Shown here in pieces: positions 34,624 through 42,199 of a stretch of DNA of 54,307 nt. The position numbers and the translations under genes are program-made. Position 1 is the stretch's first letter, and each line of letters opens with the position of its first letter. The stretch is from Thermoplasmata archaeon (GTDB lineage Archaea; Thermoplasmatota; Thermoplasmata; GCA-020350865). The notes under the pieces were generated by a model, which worked only from the letters and a program-made list of their open reading frames with translations, was not told where the DNA came from and searched no databases. The stretch is taken from the NCBI GenBank assembly GCA_020348445.1, contig CP070751.1:4137872-4192178 (forward strand), in the 5' to 3' direction.

Positions 34624-34633
34624 TTATATATTT
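34624..34633 (-). promoter_or_regulatory. TATA box candidate for the UFM1-like operon
   Basis: The minus strand reads AAATATATAA, preceded by a purine-rich stretch. A start about 25 bases downstream (near 34603) leaves a leader of about 18 bases with GGGAGTGA. The rest of the 268-bp spacer to 34853 shows only the opposing promoter. Confidence 0.5.
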
Positions 34634-34814
34634 GTTGCGGTGTTGTTGTGAGATTTTTGAGGATAAATCTGGATTTGGGGATTATGAGGGCGGATATTAT
34701 CGCTTGGGAAATCATATTTGTGAAGTTTATCTTTGCCTATTAGAGGATGAACACCAAGAGCAATACGGGGGTGGATTTAATCCTCATTTTATATCGAGGA
34801 AATAATCCCAAAAG

Positions 34815-34822
34815 ATTTATCT
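34815..34822 (+). promoter_or_regulatory. TATA box candidate for the 34854 gene
   Basis: ATTTATCT lies 36 bases before the ATG; predicted start near 34842. Confidence 0.35.
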
Positions 34823-34853
34823 ATTTTGACCCTATTCACAGTTCGGGAAGATA

Positions 34854-35258
34854 ATGCAACATGTCAAAATCTCTAAAAAAGAGCTAAGAAATGTTGCCAA
34901 GCTGTACGAGAGCGTCATGTCGAGCGCGTGCAACGGGCTGTTCTTCAGGGAGGGATCAGCCTATGGAGAGGAGATCACGGCCCCCGCACTTAAGGAAAGG
35001 GAAAAATTCTGGGAGATAGTTAAAAATGAGCTGATAGAGCGTGGCTGGGTTACGGATGTCACATTCAAAGAGAATAAGATCACGGTAAAAGGCTCCATCG
35101 AGTCCTACAAAAACGACGAGCCTACATGCCACAGGCTAAGAGGGATAATTCGTCATATTTACGAGACATATAGAAATGAGAAGCTTTTTGTATCTGAAAA
35201 AAAATGTGAAAGTACAGGGGCAAAATCCTGTGTATTTGCTATAGAATCCATCGATTAA
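34854..35258 (+). CDS. V4R-like small-molecule-binding protein
   Basis: 134 residues. Helical N-terminal part (ISKKELRNVAKLYESVMSSACNGLFFREGSAYGEEI), a strand-rich middle (TDVTFKENKITVKGSIES) and an end ESTGAKSCVFAIES with the two Cys and Gly typical of the V4R (4-vinyl reductase) domain. V4R domains bind small ligands or metal and usually sit in regulators. It is a stand-alone domain here and may share a transcript with the tRNA methyltransferase that starts 10 bases downstream. Confidence 0.75.
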   Translation: MQHVKISKKELRNVAKLYESVMSSACNGLFFREGSAYGEEITAPALKEREKFWEIVKNELIERGWVTDVTFKENKITVKGSIESYKNDEPTCHRLRGIIRHIYETYRNEKLFVSEKKCESTGAKSCVFAIESID

Positions 35259-35268
35259 AGATGGTAAT

Positions 35269-36270
35269 ATGTCCATAATTTTTGAATTGTCACAAGAACA
35301 TGAAAGCCTTCCAAAGGCAGAGATTATCGCATGTCTTTTGGCCGAGGAAATCAAATTCAATATCGAGGAGGAAGATCTGGGTATTTTGGTGGTAAATGCA
35401 CCAGATTTGGACATCCAATACCTCATCGGAAGACTGGCTCTAACACATGTCATCGACGAGCTTCTTTTTTCCTGCAAAGCAGATGAATCCATTGACACAA
35501 AGAATACTATTAAAATAGGCGAAGGCAGTTTTGCTGTTCGGGCCAAGAGAATACAGAGGTTGAATGAGCAACTTGATCTGAAAGAGATTGAAAAGGTGGT
35601 GGCAGACCTTGTTGGGGACGAGAACCCTGTGGACTTAACATATCCAGATCACGAGATTCGGGTAATAGTCTCCAACAGATGCCACATTGGAAAAAAACTC
35701 GCCAAAATCGATAGGAGCTCCTTCGAGGAAAGAAAAGTGGCCAACAGGCCTTATTTCTCTCCTGTGTCCCTTCACCCAAGGCTGGCCAGGGCCCTAGTGA
35801 ATCTTTCAAGGGTGAAGGAGGGACAGACTCTGCTGGATCCGTTCTGCGGAACAGGAGGGGTGTTGATGGAGGCAGCCCTGATAGGTGCAAGACCCGTGGG
35901 AAGCGACGTTGACAAGAGAATGGTGAAAGGTTGCAGAAAGAACCTCGAACACCTTGACATTCAGGTTTCGGAAATTTTTTGTGCGGATATAAGTGAGGTG
36001 GTGGGCAGGGTAAAAGAGGTGGAGGCCATAGCAACTGACCCCCCTTATGGGAAGGCTGCAACTACGAACCGCGAAGACGTTTTTGCTCTATATGAAAGGA
36101 CGTTTGAGACCTTCAATAAGATCCTTAAGCCAGGAGGTTATGCCTCAGTGGTGCTGCCCCATGCAGAATTAATAAAAATGGGGGAGGATTTCTTGAGCTT
36201 AGAGGAAACCCATGCCATGAGGGTGCACAGGTCCCTAACAAGGAACTTTTGTGTGTACAAAAAAGAATAG
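35269..36270 (+). CDS. tRNA (guanine(10)-N2)-methyltransferase, TrmG10 type
   Basis: 333 residues. An N-terminal THUMP-containing part (to about 155) is followed by a class I methyltransferase: FSPVSLHPRLARALVNL, motif I LLDPFCGTGGVLMEAAL, SDVDKRMVKGCRKNL, and the catalytic N-methylation motif TDPPYG. This is the COG1041 family that makes N2-methyl- or dimethyl-guanosine at tRNA position 10 in archaea. The tail SLTRNFCVYKK is also typical. The ATG at 35269 follows the V4R gene closely. Identity to the family is clear; the exact degree of methylation cannot be read. Confidence 0.9.
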   Translation: MSIIFELSQEHESLPKAEIIACLLAEEIKFNIEEEDLGILVVNAPDLDIQYLIGRLALTHVIDELLFSCKADESIDTKNTIKIGEGSFAVRAKRIQRLNEQLDLKEIEKVVADLVGDENPVDLTYPDHEIRVIVSNRCHIGKKLAKIDRSSFEERKVANRPYFSPVSLHPRLARALVNLSRVKEGQTLLDPFCGTGGVLMEAALIGARPVGSDVDKRMVKGCRKNLEHLDIQVSEIFCADISEVVGRVKEVEAIATDPPYGKAATTNREDVFALYERTFETFNKILKPGGYASVVLPHAELIKMGEDFLSLEETHAMRVHRSLTRNFCVYKKE

Positions 36271-36329
36271 GTATTTGGTTTGTACTAATTAATAAAAAAA
36301 ATAAAAAAGAAATTTAGTTGACCTTAGTT

Positions 36330-36779
36330 TTAACCGCCGCGCGGGACAATATGGGCCGAGTACTGACCGCCACCACCCATTGGCGTTACAAGTACAAGGT
36401 ATTGTCCCCCTCCTCCTTCAGGAAGTATATGGGCCATGTATCTACCGCTTCTGCCAAGAGGTTTAACCATAGTCCTGTATTGTCCTGCGCCGAGCTCGAA
36501 GATGTACTGTCCTCCTCCTCCAAGATCGAATACATATTGGCTACCACCTCCTAAGATGAAGCGGTATTGCCCACCACCACCTAATCTGATCATGTAATGC
36601 CCTCCACCGCCGAGGTTGAATACGTATTGCCCTCCTCCGCCAAGGTCGAACTCGTACCGACCAGATTCATCCAAGTCAATGACGTTCTCGCTGCTGGTGT
36701 CTGCAGTTGCTAGTCCTGGTAACAGACCCACAAAAAGAACAGCGAGTACGCCGATACAGATTACTTTGGTTCTTTTCAT
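36330..36779 (-). CDS. Secreted glycine-rich repeat protein (GGGGQY repeats)
   Basis: 149 residues. A signal peptide (about 1-27, ending LATA) leads to a repeat region: five or six units of ten residues of the form xFxLGGGGQY (GQY, GHY or SQY), then units of 13 residues with PxGGGGQY or GRSGRY. The pattern alternates two outward residues with glycine turns, so a stacked beta-solenoid or amyloid-like fibre is possible. No Cys. The ATG has GGAGGG seven bases upstream. I know no named family for it. Confidence 0.82.
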   Translation of the reverse strand: MKRTKVICIGVLAVLFVGLLPGLATADTSSENVIDLDESGRYEFDLGGGGQYVFNLGGGGHYMIRLGGGGQYRFILGGGSQYVFDLGGGGQYIFELGAGQYRTMVKPLGRSGRYMAHILPEGGGGQYLVLVTPMGGGGQYSAHIVPRGG

Positions 36780-36911
36780 AAGCACTCCCTCCTTATTTCA
36801 TATAAAGTTCGATGTTGTACTTAAAATTTGTTACGATTACACCCAAATATAAATATTTAATATAAGATTCGAGACAAAATATCTAAATCAGTGATATGCA
36901 TTAAGCTCTGC

Positions 36912-37976
36912 GTGGCCAAACAATTTGAATGTCAGAGTTGCGGTGCGTATTTGGAATTCGATCCCAAGACCCAGGCATTAAAATGTGACTTTTGCGGATC
37001 AGTTAAGGTGATCGAAGTCGAGCATAAGGCAGTGATAGAACACGACTTTTTTTCTGCCCCAACAAATTTGGGATGGGATGCGCAAGTGACCACTATCCAG
37101 TGCGACTCCTGCGGCGCCACAACCTCCATGGGGAAAAAGATTTCAGGTGATTGCTCCTTCTGCGGCTCGGCATATGTAAAAGAGATTTCGCCTCATCCAG
37201 ACATCATCCGCCCCGAGACCTTAGTTCCCTTCAGGGTGGATAAAAACGGTGCTTTGGACAGGTATCATACGTGGATAGGCAAGGGATTTTTCAGGCCCTC
37301 GAACCTAAAAAAACTCAAGAAACTGGAGATGTTAAAGGGGGTCTACGTTCCATTTTGGACCTATGACAGCAGTACCTATTCAACTTGGACGGCCCAAAGC
37401 GGCTACTACTATTATGAAACTGAAACGTACAGCACATACGAGAATGGAAGGCGGGTTACCAAAACCAGACAGGTGAGAAAGACACGATGGGTTCCCTCAT
37501 CAGGCGCCAGAGGCGATTTTTACAATGACGAGCTTATCGTGGCCTCACGGGGTTTGGATTATCATCTCGTGTTCAAGATATATCCATTTCATTTGAACCA
37601 GCTTGTTCCCTATAAATCCGAGTTTTTAAGCGGCTGGCTTGCAGAGGAGTACGCATTAGATGTCCGCCAGGGCTGGGAAATCGCCAAGGACAATATCATG
37701 GCAGCCGAGCGGTCAAAATGTGCAAGCGAGGTTCCGGGAGATACCTATCGTTTTCTGCGGGTCAACACGTCGTTTTCTGGAATAACCTATAAACATATTC
37801 TCTTGCCAATCTGGGTTGCCTCGTACCATTATAAAAACAAGACCTATCATTTCCTAGTAAATGGACAGACAGGCGAGGTGCAGGGATATGCCCCAATTTC
37901 TTGGCTTAAGGTAGGCGCTGTTGCAGGAATAATTGCTGGTATCGTGGCTGGATTTTTGTATTTCTTTGTATTGTGA
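36912..37976 (+). CDS. Zinc-ribbon protein with C-terminal membrane anchor
   Basis: 354 residues. Two zinc-binding sites at the N-terminus: CQSCGAYLEF...CDFCG and CDSCGATT...CSFCG. The central domain is Tyr/Trp-rich (VYVPFWTYDSSTYSTW, YYYYETETYSTY) and the last 25 residues are one membrane helix (VGAVAGIIAGIVAGFLYFFVL). This layout is often annotated as PriA-like zinc-ribbon membrane protein. GTG 36912 gives the usual MAKQFECQSCG start; GTG 36891 is an alternative that fits leaderless transcription from the AT-rich stretch at 36846-36863. Function unknown. Confidence 0.83.
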   Translation: MAKQFECQSCGAYLEFDPKTQALKCDFCGSVKVIEVEHKAVIEHDFFSAPTNLGWDAQVTTIQCDSCGATTSMGKKISGDCSFCGSAYVKEISPHPDIIRPETLVPFRVDKNGALDRYHTWIGKGFFRPSNLKKLKKLEMLKGVYVPFWTYDSSTYSTWTAQSGYYYYETETYSTYENGRRVTKTRQVRKTRWVPSSGARGDFYNDELIVASRGLDYHLVFKIYPFHLNQLVPYKSEFLSGWLAEEYALDVRQGWEIAKDNIMAAERSKCASEVPGDTYRFLRVNTSFSGITYKHILLPIWVASYHYKNKTYHFLVNGQTGEVQGYAPISWLKVGAVAGIIAGIVAGFLYFFVL

Positions 37977-38024
37977 TAATATAATACTTTAATTTATCAT
38001 TTCCAGTTTTCTCAAGCTCAATTA

Positions 38025-38309
38025 TCAAGGTACGTTGCCCTTTTGATATTTTTTTCTCAGCTCATCATCTATCATCTTCGACACCATTTTTCTGGAAATC
38101 AAAATGCACTCAACTTGCTTCAATTCGGCAATGTCAGCGAATTTTTCATCCTGGGTAACGATGACCAGGGAGTTTTTATGGGCAAATTCCAATATCTTGT
38201 TGTCCTCTGCACCTTGAAGATCGACAGTATTGACAGTTTCAATATCCCAGCCCAGAGCCTCAAGATAGTCTTTCATGCCTGTGAACATCTCGTCAAGAAG
38301 TATTTTCAT
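38025..38309 (-). CDS. DUF5615 PIN-like protein, orphan toxin candidate
   Basis: 94 residues. MKILLDEMFTGMKDYLEALGWDIETVNTV, LEFAHKNSLVIVTQDEKFADI and ILISRKMV match DUF5615, a compact PIN-like domain that is usually paired with a DUF433 antitoxin. The acidic positions Asp6-Glu7 and Asp54-Glu55 are present. No DUF433 or other antitoxin gene is next to it, so it stands alone. The ATG has AAGGGG about eight bases upstream, and a TATA-like element is at 38374-38383. Confidence 0.82.
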   Translation of the reverse strand: MKILLDEMFTGMKDYLEALGWDIETVNTVDLQGAEDNKILEFAHKNSLVIVTQDEKFADIAELKQVECILISRKMVSKMIDDELRKKYQKGNVP

Positions 38310-38373
38310 GGTCGATTTCCCCTTTATTATCTATTTGACTGTCTAATGAGAATCGGTGATGTACGGTTGTATT

Positions 38374-38403
38374 CTTATATAAGTTTGTATCAAATGTATC
38401 AAA
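38374..38403 (-). promoter_or_regulatory. Promoter of the DUF5615 gene with tandem GTATCAAA repeats
   Basis: TATA element cttatataag at 38374-38383. Just upstream (in the sense of the gene) are two direct copies of GTATCAAA at 38387-38394 and 38396-38403, nine bases apart, which could be an operator or a BRE-adjacent site. Confidence 0.35.
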
Positions 38404-38453
38404 ATAAAACTTTGATCCTTCCAAGCGCTGAGAGAGGAGCACCACCGCAAATG

Positions 38454-38460
38454 AATTATA
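38454..38460 (+). promoter_or_regulatory. TATA box candidate for nob1 (leaderless)
   Basis: AATTATA is centred about 26 bases before the ATG at 38483; no Shine-Dalgarno site is visible, so transcription may start at the ATG. Confidence 0.45.
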
Positions 38461-38482
38461 CCCTCCATTATATCCCAAAATT

Positions 38483-38953
38483 ATGAAATTCGTGCTTGAT
38501 ACCTCCGCTATTCTCTCAGGCAAGGACTTCTCCTCAGAATACGAGCTTTACTCCTCCCCGGGGATCTTAAAGGAGATTGAACATGGGAGAATGAGAAGGA
38601 GACTGGATTATCTATTGGAGTCTGGTCTAAAGGTAATGTCCCCTTCAAAAGAAACCCTCAAAACCGTGAGAGAGTGCGCGCAGGATACAGGAGACATAGC
38701 AAGGATATCGGAGGCTGACATCGAGATTCTAAGCCTTGCAAAGGAACTTGATGCCGTACTTGTTACGGACGATTATTCTATACAGAATCTAGCTTCAAAA
38801 CTTCACGTCAAATATCAAGGCGCTGCCCAGGAAGGCATCACGAGGATCATCGAATGGAGCTATCGTTGCAGAGGTTGCGGTAGGTATTGGGAAGACTTCC
38901 ATGATTCCTGCCCTGTATGCGGCTCTGAATTGAAGACGACGAGGAAGAATTGA
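38483..38953 (+). CDS. nob1: Endoribonuclease Nob1, ribosome biogenesis
   Basis: 156 residues. The PIN domain has the acidic set Asp6 (VLDTSAIL), Glu31, Asp79 and Asp96-Asp97 (VLVTDDYSIQNLA). The zinc ribbon is CRGCGRYWEDFHDSCPVCG (Cys129, 132, 143, 146). This is the archaeal Nob1 layout; the enzyme trims the 3' end of 16S rRNA in the small-subunit precursor. The sequence IQNLASKL and the linker EWSYRCRGCG are typical. It is a conserved housekeeping gene. Confidence 0.94.
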   Translation: MKFVLDTSAILSGKDFSSEYELYSSPGILKEIEHGRMRRRLDYLLESGLKVMSPSKETLKTVRECAQDTGDIARISEADIEILSLAKELDAVLVTDDYSIQNLASKLHVKYQGAAQEGITRIIEWSYRCRGCGRYWEDFHDSCPVCGSELKTTRKN

Positions 38954-38955
38954 TC

Positions 38956-39009
38956 TTTTTATAGGAAAAAGATTTTAACTAATATTGTATGACATGCCTT
39001 TAAGGAGGT
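38956..39009 (+). promoter_or_regulatory. Promoter and strong ribosome site of ridA
   Basis: TATA element TTTTTATA at 38956-38963 with a start expected near 38986, and a perfect Shine-Dalgarno AAGGAGGT at 39002-39009 six bases before the ATG at 39016. Confidence 0.5.
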
Positions 39010-39015
39010 ACCAAT

Positions 39016-39396
39016 ATGGCAAAGATAGTATTTCAAAGCAAGACACTGCCTTCCACGAAAGCACCGTACTCCCAGGCGATAATACATGAAAACCTATTAT
39101 TCATCTCGGGGCAGATCGCGTTCGACCCAGAAAAAAGTGGCGTGATTACGGGCACCTTAGAGGAGGAGACAAAGCTTACCATGGATAACATCAAAAGGAT
39201 CCTGGAGGAGGCTGGCTCATCACTTGACAAGGTACTTAAGGTCACGGTGTATCTGACCGACATGAAGAAGTTCCATAAGTTCAATTCGATATACAAACAG
39301 TACTTTACGGAGGAGCCCCCGGCACGAAGCTGCGTGGAGGTTAAATGTCTGCCCTTCGATGCCAAGGTGGAGATAGAGGCAATAGCACATCTTTAG
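39016..39396 (+). CDS. ridA: RidA family enamine/imine deaminase
   Basis: 126 residues, the usual length. RidA hydrolyses reactive enamine or imine intermediates such as 2-aminoacrylate. The signature is clear: STKAPYSQAI, LLFISGQIAFDP, TMDNIKRILEEAGSSLDKVLKVTVYLTDM, and PPARSCVEVKCLPFDAKVEIEAIA with the substrate-binding Arg and the catalytic Glu region. It acts as a cytoplasmic trimer. The next gene, trmO, begins 11 bases after the stop, so they may share a transcript. Confidence 0.94.
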   Translation: MAKIVFQSKTLPSTKAPYSQAIIHENLLFISGQIAFDPEKSGVITGTLEEETKLTMDNIKRILEEAGSSLDKVLKVTVYLTDMKKFHKFNSIYKQYFTEEPPARSCVEVKCLPFDAKVEIEAIAHL

Positions 39397-39407
39397 GGGT
39401 TCAGGGA

Positions 39408-39889
39408 ATGGGTGAAGAAGAATCCATAAATATCGTGCCTATAGGATTCGTGAAAAATGCATTCGATTCCGAGGTTCCCCAGGATTACGAGAACCAACTA
39501 TCTGATATAGTGATTGATGAAAAATTCTCCGAGGGGCTGCATAAAATTGAAGAGAACTCCCATATCTTGGTAGTTTTTTGGATGGACAGGGTAGAGGGTG
39601 AAAACCGAAGGATAATGAAGATGCACCCAAAGGGAAGGGAGGACCTACCTCTTTTAGGAGTTTTTGCAACAAGAAGCCCGAGAAGGCCAAATCCCATTGG
39701 AATCAGGGCCGTGAAGCTGGTTGAAAAGGAAAAAACATATTGAAGGTGGAAGGCCTGGACGCTCTTTCTGGAACTCCTGTTTTAGATATCAAACCTTATT
39801 CATCAAAGCATGATTATATCGAGGATGCAAAGGCACCATGGTGGGTTAAACATCTGCACGATAAAAAGGAACGAGATGTGGATGAGTAA
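39408..39889 (+). pseudogene. TrmO/TsaA-type tRNA methyltransferase, split by a one-base frameshift
   Basis: The first frame (39408-39743) reads MGEEES...IVPIGFVKN, EENSHILVVFWMDRV, HPKGREDLPLLGVFATRSPRRPNPIG and stops with TGA after VEKEKTY. The family pattern continues at once in the -1 frame: NILKVEGLDALSGTPVLDIKPY, then YIEDAKAPWW, to a TAA at 39887-39889. Adding one A to the A6 run at 39730-39735 would restore a complete protein of about 160 residues. TrmO proteins methylate t6A37 of tRNA. The gene is thus either really broken, mis-sequenced in a homopolymer, or read by slippage at the A run. Confidence 0.85.
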
Positions 39890-40208
39890 GAATTGGTTAA
39901 GAGAGGATGAATACATAGTTTTGGAAGGAAAGGTTTGGGTATGGATAAAAGGCCCTTTAGGACCTAATCTCACAAAGTCCAGGTTGTTCCTCACAAATTA
40001 CAGACTCTACGGAAAGGATGCGTTATTTAGGATCAAACTGTTCGATTTTCCACTGGATTCTATCACCAAAATCGAAAGCACCAAAAAATATCTTCGTATA
40101 GAAGCTGAAGTGAAGGGAAGAAAGCATAAAATCGACCTTTCGCAGAAGAACTTGGACGGTTCATGGGAATGGATGATAAAAGAAAGGATCAAGGCATTTG
40201 ACAGATAA
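39876..40208 (+). CDS. PH-like (GRAM/bPH) domain protein
   Basis: 110 residues. NWLREDEYIVLEGKVWVWIKGPLGPNLTKSRLFLTNYRLYG is typical of bacterial PH/GRAM domains, which read as a seven-strand barrel with a final helix (DGSWEWMIKERIKAF). It has no membrane segment. ATG 39876 has AAGGA five bases upstream; ATG 39882 is an alternative. It overlaps the restored end of trmO, so the two are normally coupled. Ligand unknown. Confidence 0.75.
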   Translation: MWMSKNWLREDEYIVLEGKVWVWIKGPLGPNLTKSRLFLTNYRLYGKDALFRIKLFDFPLDSITKIESTKKYLRIEAEVKGRKHKIDLSQKNLDGSWEWMIKERIKAFDR

Positions 40209-40258
40209 ATAAAAAAAATACTAAAATGTAAAAATCCTACCGAAAAGAATGTCCCATT

Positions 40259-41014
40259 TCAGGACTCGATAATTCCAATTACCAAGGCGTTTGCGCAGTG
40301 AAAGGGATCCCCAAACTTTGAATTGGAAACCTCGTCCCAGGTCGTCTCCTTCCATCTGTTTTCACTGGAAATTCGCTTTAAGAAATATCGTTTTGTAAAT
40401 GGTATTTTATCCTTTGCAAGCAATCTGTCCATTTCAGTATTAACGCCCAGGGGCAGGGTGACCACCATCTTTCCCTTGGGAGCAAGGCATTCTTTTAGGT
40501 TATCCACAGCTCTTAGGATCTTTTTCGGCTCTTTTGGTGTTTCATCCCACCCCACATGCTCCAATGTTGATATGCTGACTATAAGGTCGTACTTCTCAGA
40601 TGGATTAAAATCGACTACATCCTCATTTATAACGCCCTCTGCCTTTTCATACTTATCCACAACATCATGATCAACAGGAAAATAATGCCAGAGAACGTTG
40701 CCAACTTCGAGGATTCTCTTATCTTTATATTGTTTTACCAGCTCCCAGATAATGGGTATCTCAACAGCTCTTTCAGTTATACATGCAAAGTTCCTCTCAG
40801 ACCAGAAATAATCATATTTCCTTCCTTGGAACTCAAACTTTTCTTTTGGCTTGAACTTCTTAAAATGATAGAGGCACATAAGGCGGTTTTCTATGGAGAC
40901 GATCCTATCAGATTTAGCACTCACAAAATCATAGATCCCCATTTTCATGAAGACCTCTTTACTAAGCAATAGAAGTCCATTCAAACTGAGAATTTTTTTT
41001 TGTGTCATTCTCAT
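40259..41014 (-). CDS. SAM-dependent methyltransferase-like protein
   Basis: 251 residues. DKRILEVGNVLWHYFPVDHDVVDKYEKAEG is a motif I region with GxG reduced to VGN, followed by DVVDFNPSEKYDLIVSISTLEHVGWDE, typical of methyltransferases linked to glycan loci, and LKECLAPKGKMVVTLPLGVN. The N-terminal 60 residues are not recognised. Start codons in frame are ATG 41014 and 41008; no Shine-Dalgarno site is evident. The substrate is unknown. Confidence 0.75.
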   Translation of the reverse strand: MRMTQKKILSLNGLLLLSKEVFMKMGIYDFVSAKSDRIVSIENRLMCLYHFKKFKPKEKFEFQGRKYDYFWSERNFACITERAVEIPIIWELVKQYKDKRILEVGNVLWHYFPVDHDVVDKYEKAEGVINEDVVDFNPSEKYDLIVSISTLEHVGWDETPKEPKKILRAVDNLKECLAPKGKMVVTLPLGVNTEMDRLLAKDKIPFTKRYFLKRISSENRWKETTWDEVSNSKFGDPFHCANALVIGIIES

Positions 41015-41069
41015 ACCACATAATATAGTCCAAGGTGATAATCAAGATTACTTTTACATTCTTCCCGCC

Positions 41070-41366
41070 TCAGTCCTCGATTCTCTCCATCTCGAATACA
41101 ACCCTGCCGCCATCTGTGTAGGGCTCGCCCGGATCCGGGCAATGTATGTAGGCTTTATTTCCCTTCTTTGTAAGGCCCAACTTCTCTGGATCCGCACCAT
41201 CTCTTAAGGCAGCAGCATAGTGGAGGATCGGAGCCAGAGCATGAATACATATCTTATCAGTTTTTTCTAGATCTATCTGGGGACCGTCTATGATTATCCT
41301 GTCTCCCAAGGAGTGCACGACGCAATTTCCCGTAATTTCTTTAACTTGTACTACAAGTTTGGCCAT
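41070..41366 (-). CDS. TIGR04076 family small protein
   Basis: 98 residues. LVVQVKEITGNCVVHSLGDRIIIDGPQIDL and KICIHALAPILHYAAALRDGADP fit the TIGR04076 family (a conserved Cys, His and Gly-Asp near the start and a second Cys); its function is unknown. The last part carries HCPDPGEPYTDGGRVVFEME. ATG 41366 has GGGGAG five bases upstream, in the end of the YjbQ gene, with which it forms an operon. Confidence 0.8.
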   Translation of the reverse strand: MAKLVVQVKEITGNCVVHSLGDRIIIDGPQIDLEKTDKICIHALAPILHYAAALRDGADPEKLGLTKKGNKAYIHCPDPGEPYTDGGRVVFEMERIED

Positions 41367-41368
41367 CC

Positions 41369-41788
41369 TCACTCCCCCACCATCTGTACTATCAATCTTC
41401 TTCGCCTTGCGCTGTTATCCAACTCCAAAAACACAATCTGCTGCCATGTACCCAAAATCAGGTTCTTATCCTTAAAAGGAACTGTTAGGCTCGGTCCGAG
41501 AAACGAGGCCCTGACATGGGAATGCCCGTTGCCGTCATGCCATCTGAGCTGATGTTGATATGTTATGTCCCTTGGAAAGAGTCTGTCAAGGGCATCAGGG
41601 AGATCTTGTAGTAAACCAGGCTCGTATTCTACGGTTGTTACAGCTCCTGTTGCTCCGGGCACGAAAACGCAGGCTATTCCCGAATTGAGACGAGACTTTT
41701 CTAGAACCTGCTGGACATAACCTGTGATATCCACGATATCTCCTTCACGTTTTGTATTGAAATTTATCTCTTGGGTTACAGTTGCCAT
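41369..41788 (-). CDS. YjbQ/COG0432 family protein
   Basis: 139 residues. TQEINFNTKREGDIVDITGYVQQVL, SGIACVFVPGATGAVTTVEYEPGLLQDL, YQHQLRWHDGNGHSHVRASFLGPSLTVPF and LGTWQQIVFLELDN are all family hallmarks, including the His-Asp-Gly and His-Ser-His set that binds metal. Some members were reported to have weak thiamin-phosphate synthase-like activity, but the physiological role is unclear. ATG 41788 matches the usual start; upstream in-frame codons would add an unrelated 40-residue extension. Confidence 0.88.
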   Translation of the reverse strand: MATVTQEINFNTKREGDIVDITGYVQQVLEKSRLNSGIACVFVPGATGAVTTVEYEPGLLQDLPDALDRLFPRDITYQHQLRWHDGNGHSHVRASFLGPSLTVPFKDKNLILGTWQQIVFLELDNSARRRRLIVQMVGE

Positions 41789-41944
41789 CATCACACCATC
41801 CCAAAGTGTCCTTATACCAAATTTCCCCAAATGAGCGTAATTTCGAGAGGTAGTATTAAGTTTTATGCTAGAAATCATGCAAATGCAGATATAAGTTGTC
41901 AAGGGCAAATATCCATACCCAATTTTAAGGCTTTCAGCAAAAAC

Positions 41945-41953
41945 TTTTTAATA
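41945..41953 (+). promoter_or_regulatory. TATA-like element before the 41975 RNA candidate
   Basis: TTTTTAATA is centred about 26 bases upstream of the first base of the hairpin pair. The spacing is right for an archaeal promoter. Confidence 0.35.
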
Positions 41954-41974
41954 GCGTAAAACAATATTCCTATT

Positions 41975-42101
41975 GCTGTGAGTATACCTCCTAGTGGGGC
42001 GGTGGAACTCACAGTAAGGTGCGGTTTTAGCCCACTCCGCTTCCTTGTTCATTTCCACCACCCCACACATTATTCTTATCAGGGCTATTAATCTGATTTT
42101 T
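41975..42101 (+). ncRNA. Candidate structured RNA with two adjacent hairpins
   Basis: In a 290-bp non-coding spacer, CTGTGAGT (41976-41983) pairs perfectly with ACTCACAG (42007-42014). Immediately after, AAGG-T-GCGG (42016-42024) pairs with CCGC-TT-CCTT (42037-42046). A TATA-like element lies at the right distance upstream and a T run (42097-42101) could end the transcript. The loop of the first stem contains ACCTCCTA, similar to the anti-Shine-Dalgarno sequence. The element could also act on the other strand as a leader of the YjbQ gene. No known RNA family is recognised. Confidence 0.3.
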
Positions 42102-42199
42102 ATACTCATGATAATCGGTGATATTTTTGGGTTTTCAAAACAAATAAGAAAATCAAATTCACAAAATGGTCTTCGCTTCCCCTTCCCTATAAAAAGGAG

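Noticed and set aside
38293..38523. A 76-codon minus-strand frame as an antitoxin for the DUF5615 gene
   Set aside because: It overlaps the nob1 start and the promoter of the DUF5615 gene, has no recognisable domain and no ribosome site.
39729..39736. A classical programmed -1 frameshift site in trmO
   Set aside because: The run of A is compatible with slippage, but in the reading frame it does not form the X XXY YYZ heptamer and no downstream stem-loop is evident, so error or mutation is more likely.
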